Shown one piece after another: positions 15,988-23,375 of a stretch of 36,757 bases of DNA. This DNA comes from a bacterium (lineage in GTDB: Bacteria > Verrucomicrobiota > Kiritimatiellia > RFP12 > UBA1067). Location of the stretch: assembly GCA_030537465.1 (NCBI GenBank), contig JAUNMP010000025.1:1-36757 (forward strand). The letters are read 5' to 3'. The position numbers were made by a program, and so were the translations under genes. Below the pieces are notes generated by a model, which was not told the origin of the DNA, ran no database searches, and saw only the letters and a program-made list of their open reading frames with translations. Position 1 is the first letter of the stretch, and every line of letters begins with the position of its first letter.

Positions 15988-18603
15988 TCAATACCTTCGC
16001 AAAACGATATTGCACCTTTGCAAAACGATATTGCGACTCTGCGTCTCCTGCTCTTGCCTTTTCAAGAATCTTATAATCTTCTTCCGAAAGAAGTACTCTC
16101 TCAGCACCAATATAGTAAGCGTGACTATCCTTTGGCAAGGCAAGGCAAGGGTTCGCTTCGGCTTCTGTTCTCCTATGGCATCGGCATTTATAACGTCGCT
16201 CTCATCACCTTCGTCATTCGGCATATTGACGAACCCGTTACCATCGCAATTCTTACATTCATTCTTGCCATCACCATTGCACTCAGGGCAGTTTTCGACA
16301 TTGCCACGCACGCGCCAGCCAGAACCACGGCAAGTGGAACATGGTGTCCAGACTTCAATCTCACCTGTCCCCGCGAAACAATTAGGGCAAGGCTTCGGAA
16401 AATCCTTTCTGCTTCCTCCGCAATTGCCACAGACTTCTCGCGAATCGACTCTCCGGCTTCGAGGATTTCTCACATACCCTTTACCGCCGCACGTCCTACA
16501 CTTTGGAGTTATCTGACCGATGCCACCACAGCGGCTACACTTGACTCGTTCTTTAACATATCCCTTACGTTCCCCATATCCACAAGTAGGACACTCTTCT
16601 TTTTCTTTAACGGTAATAGTTCCGCGTCCTTTACAACGTCCACAATCGGCCATGCCGGTTCCCTTGCACGACACACATTTCTCCCTACGCGGTTCACGTT
16701 GTCTCTTTGCATTGCGCGAATTGCGCTTTTCCCCAGCATCTGCCTGCTCATCAAGTTTCTGCCGGTGAACTCGATAACAATCATCAAGTTCAGCCAACTT
16801 TACCTCAAGCCGTGCCTTCTCTTCGTTAAGACGCGCCAACTCAGAATCGATTTCCACAATTTTGCTGTGGTTCGTAAGACCTTGACTGCTATTGCCGGCC
16901 TCCTCCATCTTTACATCTGCAACAGGGTTGATTCGCATTATTTCTTGCACGGCAAATCCTACATATGTAGATCCATTTAGGATCGCGTTGATGTCTTTCC
17001 TGTATTTAGAGATCGCCTTTTGCAAATCGGCAATGCGCTTCCGCTTATTGTCTGTGTCAATTCGCTCCTTTCGGATTCGATTCAACTCTTTCATCGCATC
17101 CGAATTGCCACCTTCAGCAGACTCCTCCAATAACTTTTCCGCCTTGACAACATCTTTCTCCACGCCTTGACCTTGAAGATAACGCATTGCGAGCAAATAC
17201 TGCTCCCTCCACTTTTCGTTAAGCTCACTTTGCACTCTTTGCACATCAGATATGAAATCAGAATTAATTTCTGCGGCGACTCTAAACCATTTTAGTGCGA
17301 CTGTCAGATCACTCTTTACTGAATATCCATTTTTATCATATCCTTTTTCGTAGATCAGCCCTAAAAGCCTGGCTGCCTTCAAGTTTCCACCTTCTGCGCC
17401 TTTTTGCAAGTACATAACCCAGTTTACATCTGTGCCAAAGTCCTTACTCGTCAGGCAGACCGATCCCATTAGCGCATAGCCATCTGCGTTCCCATTGTCG
17501 ACGGATTTCCGTAACCAATATTCAGCGAGTTTGACATCTCGTCCCACCGGCCCATCTTTGCGAAGATACAGTTCTCCCAATTTGTATTGCGCCTCGTCCA
17601 CATTCAATTCTGCGGTCTGGGTCAAGAACTTCAATCCGCGTTTAACATCCTTTCGTATGCCCTCATCACCGTCTAAAAGCATCGCGCCCCATGCAGACCT
17701 CCCCTTAAGATAGCCTTTAGATGATGCCTTCTGAAAATTTTGCAATGCCAATTTAGAGTTCTTGTACGACCATAATCCATCTCTGTAATTGACACCCATA
17801 ACGTAGTAGGCCCTGGGATAACCCAGATTGACTGCGCGCATACATAAGGAATGAGCCTTTGCCTCATCCTTATCACATACTCTCCCAAGCGCATACATCA
17901 TGCTCAAGTTTACCATCGCAGGGGCGAACCCACGATTCGCCGCAAGTTCATATAATTCAAATGCCCTATTGTCATCTTTGCTTTCTACTGCACCATACTC
18001 GCGCTGTGTCGAATCATAGACACACCCCATGTAGAACTGGAGTTCCGAATTGCCTGAATGGAAATCTTCAAATGAAATGGGAAGTTGCTTAAATTCCTTG
18101 GATCGGAAATGACGAAGTAGGGTCTGATCTTGATGCGTAACTCGTCCTTCCCACCGCCACTCTTCATTATCAACCACAAGCCTATTAGAATACAAACACA
18201 TTGACGCGTATGTAATAGCCGCGATTGCAATCAATGGCACCGCAAACAACATCAACCGCCCAATAAGATGCCTGATGTGCCTTTGACTTCGTGCCGCGAG
18301 ACCATCCTTTAGGGTTGCCGAGACCAACTTCGACACTCCTATAGGATTAAACGACTCGCTATCGGTTCTATTTCCAACAAATGAGGCCGAGAAGAACCGA
18401 ACCTTCTTGAAATTGTTTTCAAGGGTATTGATAAAGTTTGAGCATCCGTATTTTCTGAGGAACTTGCGGCACTCCTTGTCCGACGCTCCACATTTCAATC
18501 CTGTGACTGAAACAAATGACGGTTCGTCTGTTTTGTTTATGACAACAGAGCAAACGGATTTCGGCACAATTCCTGGAAAGTCCTGCCCATGCTCAACAGC
18601 CAT
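15988..18603 (-). CDS. C-terminal fragment of a broken GTPase-Sel1-DnaJ zinc-finger membrane protein
   Basis: This open frame encodes 871 residues but is probably the continuation of the GTPase fragment upstream. Its first residues (DFPGIVPKSVCSVVINKTD) match the G4 region that follows ERWLLSM in the paralog at 20252-21793. A -1 shift at about 18588 separates the two. After the GTPase end come: a transmembrane helix (about 116-138), Sel1-type repeats (about 185-505; e.g. AFELYELAANRGFAPAMVNL), a coiled coil (about 505-640), and ten DnaJ-like CxxCxGxG-type units (643-790; CVSCKGTG, CSRCGGIG, CPECNGDG). It ends with a short duplicated tail from a 21-bp tandem repeat. The ATG at 18603 has no homologous support. 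It may still be translated as a separate protein. Confidence 0.75.
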   Translation of the reverse strand: MAVEHGQDFPGIVPKSVCSVVINKTDEPSFVSVTGLKCGASDKECRKFLRKYGCSNFINTLENNFKKVRFFSASFVGNRTDSESFNPIGVSKLVSATLKDGLAARSQRHIRHLIGRLMLFAVPLIAIAAITYASMCLYSNRLVVDNEEWRWEGRVTHQDQTLLRHFRSKEFKQLPISFEDFHSGNSELQFYMGCVYDSTQREYGAVESKDDNRAFELYELAANRGFAPAMVNLSMMYALGRVCDKDEAKAHSLCMRAVNLGYPRAYYVMGVNYRDGLWSYKNSKLALQNFQKASSKGYLKGRSAWGAMLLDGDEGIRKDVKRGLKFLTQTAELNVDEAQYKLGELYLRKDGPVGRDVKLAEYWLRKSVDNGNADGYALMGSVCLTSKDFGTDVNWVMYLQKGAEGGNLKAARLLGLIYEKGYDKNGYSVKSDLTVALKWFRVAAEINSDFISDVQRVQSELNEKWREQYLLAMRYLQGQGVEKDVVKAEKLLEESAEGGNSDAMKELNRIRKERIDTDNKRKRIADLQKAISKYRKDINAILNGSTYVGFAVQEIMRINPVADVKMEEAGNSSQGLTNHSKIVEIDSELARLNEEKARLEVKLAELDDCYRVHRQKLDEQADAGEKRNSRNAKRQREPRREKCVSCKGTGMADCGRCKGRGTITVKEKEECPTCGYGERKGYVKERVKCSRCGGIGQITPKCRTCGGKGYVRNPRSRRVDSREVCGNCGGSRKDFPKPCPNCFAGTGEIEVWTPCSTCRGSGWRVRGNVENCPECNGDGKNECKNCDGNGFVNMPNDEGDESDVINADAIGEQKPKRTLALPCQRIVTLTILVLREYFFRKKIIRFLKRQEQETQSRNIVLQRCNIVLRRY
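15993..16034. repeat. Two tandem 21-bp repeats
   Basis: Units at 15993-16013 and 16014-16034 differ by one base and share the core GCAAAACGATATTGC. They encode the duplicated C-terminal residues NIVLQRC/NIVLRRY of the overlapping gene. They lie 68 bp from the tRNA 3' end, so a role as recombinase arm sites is possible but unproven. Confidence 0.7.
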
Positions 18604-19601
18604 CGTTCCAGACTTTCTTCAGGTGGCATAGCTCCCTTTTGTGGAATCTGGAATTCAACGCCGTTTCTCTCATAATCCTTCAGCACATCTTCAAGCGTCG
18701 ACGGATCCAAGACAAAAACAGCTGCAACCATGTTTTCATAGTACTTGTGTTGAGCCACTTTTTGCCTTGCCTTAAACGACTCGCCGGGAGGATCGTATAA
18801 GTACAACCGTCGAGGGAAACTCCAAGACGCAGATTGGATTTCAATGCAAATCGCCTCTATCATCGCGTCTCTTGTGATCTGAGGGGTCTCTCCGTCCTTG
18901 AACATCTGTAACAGTTTATTAATCCCCGCAACATGATCGGGTGGGATTTTCCAAGACAACTTCAAATCTGGCAGTACCCTGTACAATAATACCGTAACAG
19001 CATCTATCAGTAAGTGCGTCTTCCCAGAAGATGGTCCACCAAGTATAGCCACAGAAAGGGGAACCGCGTCATGACTCGCAAGCGGCACACCGCAATTTGG
19101 ATGGGGACAAAACGAGGGCAGATTATCTCTCCCTGTAAATCTTGAAACTGGAAGGCGATGTCCGCATTTGCAGGTTCTGAAGAATGGCCCAAATTTCACG
19201 GTTGAGATTAGATGCCGATGCAAAGTGCCGCAATGAGGACATTTGTACAGCGGAAGGTCGACGCGTTTATGGCAATGTTTGCATATATTAAACAGTCCAT
19301 AAATGTTGTTCACAAAGCCCTCAAAAACTCTCATCAACAAGGCCGTGACAAGATATATTAGCCAAATGGAGAAGAAGATGAGCGAAAGTGTCACCGTCAA
19401 GAGCGGCGTGTAAACGGCACAAACAATACATACGGCAACAACTGTACCATACTTGAAAATTGTACGTATCGCCGTTATAAACCAACCCGCTGCCGAGAAT
19501 GAGTCCATCTTCGTGGCAGCAGAAAATGTCTTTGAAAACGCCAACGAGCATATGCTCAAGACATTCTTAAGCCCATCACCATGAAGATCAAAATAGTTCA
19601 C
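18537..19601 (-). CDS. Middle fragment of broken membrane-anchored zinc-ribbon GTPase
   Basis: Encodes up to 354 residues from a GTG at 19601. Two hydrophobic segments (about 40-90) are followed by zinc ribbons CKHCHKRVDLPLYKCPHCG (107-124) and CKCG...CPHPNC (144-170). The GTPase core has Walker A GGPSSGKT (188-195) and G3 DPPGE (270-274), then GAMPPEESLERWLLSM. After that the frame diverges from its paralogs: the G4 motif NKTD lies in another frame (see 15988-18603). Upstream, the same frame continues past an in-frame TGA into the small membrane frame at 19629-19832, and the bridging residues match the paralog. The intact ancestor would be about 1,280 residues. As it stands it is probably inactive. 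Confidence 0.7.
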   Translation of the reverse strand: MNYFDLHGDGLKNVLSICSLAFSKTFSAATKMDSFSAAGWFITAIRTIFKYGTVVAVCIVCAVYTPLLTVTLSLIFFSIWLIYLVTALLMRVFEGFVNNIYGLFNICKHCHKRVDLPLYKCPHCGTLHRHLISTVKFGPFFRTCKCGHRLPVSRFTGRDNLPSFCPHPNCGVPLASHDAVPLSVAILGGPSSGKTHLLIDAVTVLLYRVLPDLKLSWKIPPDHVAGINKLLQMFKDGETPQITRDAMIEAICIEIQSASWSFPRRLYLYDPPGESFKARQKVAQHKYYENMVAAVFVLDPSTLEDVLKDYERNGVEFQIPQKGAMPPEESLERWLLSMGRTFQELCRNPFALLS

Positions 19602-19628
19602 ATACGAGTCATCTTCAATGGTTTTAGA

Positions 19629-19832
19629 TCACTCAAACAATTTCTCTTTAATCAGCGAGAGGAATTGCTCCGTAGCAATGCCAAAGCCGTATACCGCTCC
19701 AACCACAGCAGCAACAGCCAGAATCGCCACCGCCCCAGCAACAACGATGGCGATTCCTGCAAGCATTATTATGCCTGCAATGAGATATCCAATCGCCTCG
19801 GCTTCCTCATCGCTCTTACGCCTTCTTGCCAT
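19629..19832 (-). CDS. Small membrane protein / N-terminal fragment of the broken GTPase
   Basis: 67 residues beginning MARRRKSDEEAEAIG, then a long Ala/Val/Ile-rich membrane segment and IATEQFLSLIKEKLFE. It corresponds to residues about 1-70 of the fused GTPase at 20252-21793. The terminating TGA (19629-19631) is in frame with the GTPase fragment downstream and aligns with an Arg codon (CGG) in the paralog. That suggests a nonsense mutation. Yet a similar 65-residue protein is naturally separate at 23176-23373, so a genuine split gene is possible. GAGGTGA upstream supports ATG 19832, overlapping the preceding gene's stop. Confidence 0.65.
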   Translation of the reverse strand: MARRRKSDEEAEAIGYLIAGIIMLAGIAIVVAGAVAILAVAAVVGAVYGFGIATEQFLSLIKEKLFE

Positions 19833-19838
19833 CCGCAA

Positions 19839-20240
19839 TCACCTCGCAATCATTCGCGGTAGCCACCAGCACAACATAAGCACATAAGGAACAGATGCTA
19901 ATGCAAGACCAAAGGAAAGTCGCTTGCGGGATGGCCGTATCGCGCATGTCGCAATGCAATACAGCACAACGGTAGGCATAGATGTAATGAAAAGATATGA
20001 CCAGCCAAAACGATAAGCAACTTTCAAAACCTCTTCAGGCAAAACCTCCGGTGCCCATTGTTGCACACAATACGTCAAGAGCGCCGTTACACCCCATGAG
20101 ATTAGCGCCAAGCAAGTAATCGTCAACGCGATGTAACGCGTTCGCCTCGTGTTCACCAGCCACTGCGTCAAGAGAATCATCACGGCTGGCCCTATCCAAA
20201 AATAGAAACCTGCGACAAGTGCAAATGCAAGTGCGTCCAT
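19839..20240 (-). CDS. Small four-helix membrane protein
   Basis: 133 residues with about four hydrophobic stretches (e.g. ALVAGFYFWIGPAVMILLTQW, YIALTITCLALISWGVTALLT, YLFITSMPTVVLYCIATCAI, LASVPYVLMLCWWLP). No family is recognised. It sits between two paralogous membrane GTPase genes. It starts at ATG 20240 with AGGAG 5 nt upstream, just past the preceding stop (20252); a TTG 15 nt further upstream is less likely. It may be a membrane subunit of the GTPase complex; that is context inference only. Confidence 0.75.
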   Translation of the reverse strand: MDALAFALVAGFYFWIGPAVMILLTQWLVNTRRTRYIALTITCLALISWGVTALLTYCVQQWAPEVLPEEVLKVAYRFGWSYLFITSMPTVVLYCIATCAIRPSRKRLSFGLALASVPYVLMLCWWLPRMIAR

Positions 20241-20251
20241 CTTTTCTCCTG

Positions 20252-21793
20252 TCAAATGTTATCCATTAGCCAACGGAGAACTTCGTCAACACCTTCTGGC
20301 TTGAAAGGTGTACCATTTCCGCCCGTCCCCACCGATGAGACGGCGAAGAACTCAACTCTCTTAAAGTGGCCTTCCAATGTGTTGACCAGATTGTCACAAT
20401 CATACCGACGCAGGAAATCGCGGCATCTCGCACTTGGCGCACCTGCTTTGAGACCAGCGATCTTGGCAAATGACGGCTCATCTGTCTTGTTGATGACAAC
20501 AGCACAAGACGAATGCTTAACAATGCCACTGAAGTCACGCTCCATACTGATCAACCAGCGCTCGAGGCTCTCTTCAGGGGACATGGCACCACGCTGCATC
20601 ATTGTGTGAGCAATCCCATAACGTTGGTAGTCGGCGAGAACAGCATCAAGCGTGAATGGGTCTATGATTAGTACCGCAGCCTTCATGTTCTGATAATATC
20701 TGTGTGATGAAACCTTTTTGGAATCCTTGAACGATTCCCCTGGCGGATCGTACAGATACAACCGCTGCGGGAATGCCCAAGTAGCCGCTTTCATTTCAAG
20801 GCAAATTGCCTCAATCATTGAATCTCGCGTACCCTGAGGCGACATGCCCATCTCATAAAGCCTAATCAAACTATCAACGATTGGTTTATCTGCACTTGGA
20901 ATATTGTAAGTTCTGTGCATCCTTGGCAAGACCTCGTTTTTCAACAGATAGAGTGCGTCCATCATAAAATGAGATTTGCCCACCGACGGCCCTCCCAGTA
21001 CCGCAATTGAAACTGGGACAACATCCTGTGACTGCAGCGAACGGCGGCAATTTGGATGTGGACAGATGGACGGCAACTCATTACGTCCGAAGAATCGAGA
21101 TGCAGGAAGATACTCTCCACAACGGCACCGTCTAAAGAATGGCCCGAACTTCACGCTTGAGATTAACTTAGAGTATTCGGTCCCACATTTGGGGCAACGG
21201 TATACCGGTATGTCTATCCTCTGGTGACAATGGCGGCAAATGTTGAAAAGTCCATGTACCTTTATTATCAGCCATTCCAATATCCGCATTTCCAGCGTCA
21301 TGGATACATACATCATCCAGATCAAAAGATACAACACCGTAAAGAAGACCGTAAGAATAGGCAGGTAAACTATTGTCGCCAGAAGAATAGCTATAAAGTG
21401 GAATGCCTTAAAGACAAAACGAGTAACCGCTGCGAAGCAACCTGAAGAGGCACCTCTCTGATGAAAGAGGTCTCTCATGTTTCTTGTGTAGGTTTCCTTA
21501 CAAACCCGACCGATATTCCGGAAGCCGTCTCCGCTGAAATCGAAGAAACTCACATAGGAGTTATCCACTATCTGTCCAGACCGGGCAAATAGATTCTCTT
21601 TCAGAGCAACGCAAAAGTTGTATGTCGACCTGCACACACCCCACAACAGGCCGATTACAGCCGCCACGCCAAGCACAGCAGCCGCAATCAAGGCGGTAAA
21701 GCATACAATTACATAGACAATGTACAGTACCAGCGCAATACCTAAGATATAGCCAAGGCAGCTTCCGGCGGCATCTTCTGCTGAATCAGACAT
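20252..21793 (-). CDS. Membrane-anchored zinc-ribbon GTPase (intact paralog)
   Basis: The 513-residue product shows the complete architecture. An N-terminal hydrophobic hairpin (about 13-51) and a second membrane pair (about 124-162) come first. Zinc ribbons CRHCHQRIDIPVYRCPKCG (186-204) and CRCG...CPHPNC (223-249) follow. The GTPase core has G1 GGPSVGKS (267-274), G3 YDPPGESF (DPPGE 349-353), G4 NKTD (435-438) and a G5-like AVSSVG (484-489). NKTD supports guanine specificity. It resembles P-loop GTPases near the double-GTPase families of prokaryotic conflict systems, but I cannot assign the exact family. AAAGGAAAA precedes ATG 21793. It probably acts at the inner membrane with the GAP1 and Hsp70 neighbours. 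Confidence 0.8.
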   Translation of the reverse strand: MSDSAEDAAGSCLGYILGIALVLYIVYVIVCFTALIAAAVLGVAAVIGLLWGVCRSTYNFCVALKENLFARSGQIVDNSYVSFFDFSGDGFRNIGRVCKETYTRNMRDLFHQRGASSGCFAAVTRFVFKAFHFIAILLATIVYLPILTVFFTVLYLLIWMMYVSMTLEMRILEWLIIKVHGLFNICRHCHQRIDIPVYRCPKCGTEYSKLISSVKFGPFFRRCRCGEYLPASRFFGRNELPSICPHPNCRRSLQSQDVVPVSIAVLGGPSVGKSHFMMDALYLLKNEVLPRMHRTYNIPSADKPIVDSLIRLYEMGMSPQGTRDSMIEAICLEMKAATWAFPQRLYLYDPPGESFKDSKKVSSHRYYQNMKAAVLIIDPFTLDAVLADYQRYGIAHTMMQRGAMSPEESLERWLISMERDFSGIVKHSSCAVVINKTDEPSFAKIAGLKAGAPSARCRDFLRRYDCDNLVNTLEGHFKRVEFFAVSSVGTGGNGTPFKPEGVDEVLRWLMDNI

Positions 21794-21808
21794 GGTGTTT
21801 TCCTTTCT

Positions 21809-23164
21809 TTAACGTACCAAGTTATCGAATATCCATTTTGTTGCGGCCTCAAGCCCAACTGGTGAAAACTTCTGCCCCTCGGGTTCTCCACCCGTAGCGG
21901 AGACGGCAAAGAATCTCGTTTTTGTGAAGGTTCTGTCTATCGTGTTCACAAGACTTTCACAATCGCAATCAGCAAGGAACTTCCGGCATGCGGCATCATC
22001 GTCTCCCATACGAAGGCCGGTCGTTTCAGACAGACAGGGTACATCCGTCTTGGTTATCACCACTGCACATACGGAATCCTTGACGATACCGGAAAAGTCC
22101 TTCTCCATTCCAATCAACCACCGTTCCAGACATTCTTCCGGCGGTAATGCCCCAACCTTTGCGGCCTCGAACTCTGCTTCACGCCCAGACAGCCTGCGCC
22201 TCACATCATCAAGTGTGAAAGGATCAACGACCCAGACCACCCCTTTAAGATTATCGTAATACCTATGGATCCGCAAGTTAGCGGCATTCGTGAAACTTTC
22301 CCCAGGGGGATCATACATATAGACCCTTAGCGGGAAATGTCCCGCCCCTCGATCTGCATCAATGCATAGAGCCTCAATTGCACGATCCTGGGTTGTCCGT
22401 GGTGTTACACCACTATCAACCCACGTCTTCATCTGCCGAATCTTTCCCTCTTCTTCATCTTTCACTACCATCTTCCATGAACGCCCGGCGATCACAGACT
22501 CAAGTGATTCCGTTGCCAACGCGTTGAAAAGCATAGTCTTGCCTACGGAAGGTCCGCCAAGGAATGCGATTGTTACAGGCACAAAGTCCTCCGACGACAA
22601 TGCCGCACCACAACCTCTACAAAACGACGGCAGTCTTTTCTTCCCTGTGATACGCAATACGGGGATCTTTTCACCACAACCGGGCGTTGAGCATCTCCGG
22701 TAGAGGATGCCGTATCGCGGCCCCGGCAATAGATTCATGTGGCGAGCATGGCACTTGGGACACTCATAGACGGGCAAATCTACTTTTGCATGACAATGCT
22801 TGCAAAGATTGAACAGACCATTGATGCGCAAAAACAATTGCTCGGCCATAGCCAGCGTAAATGCCGCCGCCGAGTATGTTACACATGCCAGCCCTGCCAA
22901 AATGCAGAACAAGGCGACAAGCAATGGCGTCCATATAAATGTTCCCAAGAATACCGCTGCTGACTGCGCTATGAAAAATGCGACCTTCAGCCATACCAAT
23001 CCACCCGACATCCTCGCATTCTGCCAAGCATCGGCGACTCGCATATTATTTTTTCTAAAGGCATCAAGATTGAGAATCCACGCCTCGCGGCATGTTGCCT
23101 TAACATCTGAAAGCCATTTTCCCTTCCAGAAGAAATACTTTTCTTCTGCTGGTTCGTCTATCAT
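21809..23164 (-). CDS. Membrane-anchored zinc-ribbon GTPase, third paralog
   Basis: 451 residues from ATG 23164. A hydrophobic pair (about 57-103) is followed by zinc ribbons CKHCHAKVDLPVYECPKCH and CRGCG. G1 is GGPSVGKT (203-210), G3 DPPGE (285-289), and G4 TKTD (371-374, one substitution from NKxD). The conserved PPEE(S/C)LERWL block is shared with both paralogs. Unlike the 513-residue paralog, the first membrane segment is encoded by a separate upstream gene (23176-23373), 11 nt away. The frame is open further upstream but would overlap that gene, and GGTGA lies about 10 nt before ATG 23164. Confidence 0.8.
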   Translation of the reverse strand: MIDEPAEEKYFFWKGKWLSDVKATCREAWILNLDAFRKNNMRVADAWQNARMSGGLVWLKVAFFIAQSAAVFLGTFIWTPLLVALFCILAGLACVTYSAAAFTLAMAEQLFLRINGLFNLCKHCHAKVDLPVYECPKCHARHMNLLPGPRYGILYRRCSTPGCGEKIPVLRITGKKRLPSFCRGCGAALSSEDFVPVTIAFLGGPSVGKTMLFNALATESLESVIAGRSWKMVVKDEEEGKIRQMKTWVDSGVTPRTTQDRAIEALCIDADRGAGHFPLRVYMYDPPGESFTNAANLRIHRYYDNLKGVVWVVDPFTLDDVRRRLSGREAEFEAAKVGALPPEECLERWLIGMEKDFSGIVKDSVCAVVITKTDVPCLSETTGLRMGDDDAACRKFLADCDCESLVNTIDRTFTKTRFFAVSATGGEPEGQKFSPVGLEAATKWIFDNLVR

Positions 23165-23175
23165 CGAAAATGGAT

Positions 23176-23373
23176 TCACCGGATGATTCCTTTCCCGATG
23201 TTCCTTCGTGCCGCGACAAAGAAATTCTTGGAAGACACGCCGAGTCCCCACATCGCACCAGCTCCTGCAATGACTGCAAATGCGGTGACGATTAAGTACA
23301 AAATAACGACAATAACGAACAGTATCAACGCCGTGCCGATAAGGAAACCTATCGCTTCATCTTCTGCTGCCAT
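23176..23373 (-). CDS. Small membrane protein paired with GTPase
   Basis: 65 residues: MAAEDEAIGFLIGTALILF followed by a second hydrophobic stretch and SSKNFFVAARRNIGKGIIR. It is equivalent to the first ~65 residues of the fused GTPase at 20252-21793 and to the fragment at 19629-19832. A strong AAAAGGAG precedes the ATG. It sits between the GAP1 gene and the GTPase it presumably partners with. Confidence 0.75.
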   Translation of the reverse strand: MAAEDEAIGFLIGTALILFVIVVILYLIVTAFAVIAGAGAMWGLGVSSKNFFVAARRNIGKGIIR

Positions 23374-23375
23374 AT

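Noticed and set aside
18586..18603. Programmed -1 ribosomal frameshift joining the GTPase and Sel1 parts
   Set aside because: The site ATGGGCAGG has no X-XXY-YYZ slippery heptamer, and I saw no obvious downstream pseudoknot. A one-base loss or an assembly error is simpler, especially with a second lesion in the same gene.
19629..19631. TGA read as selenocysteine or tryptophan
   Set aside because: The aligned paralog residue is Arg, not Cys or Trp, genes here use TGA as a stop throughout, and no SECIS-like hairpin was evident.
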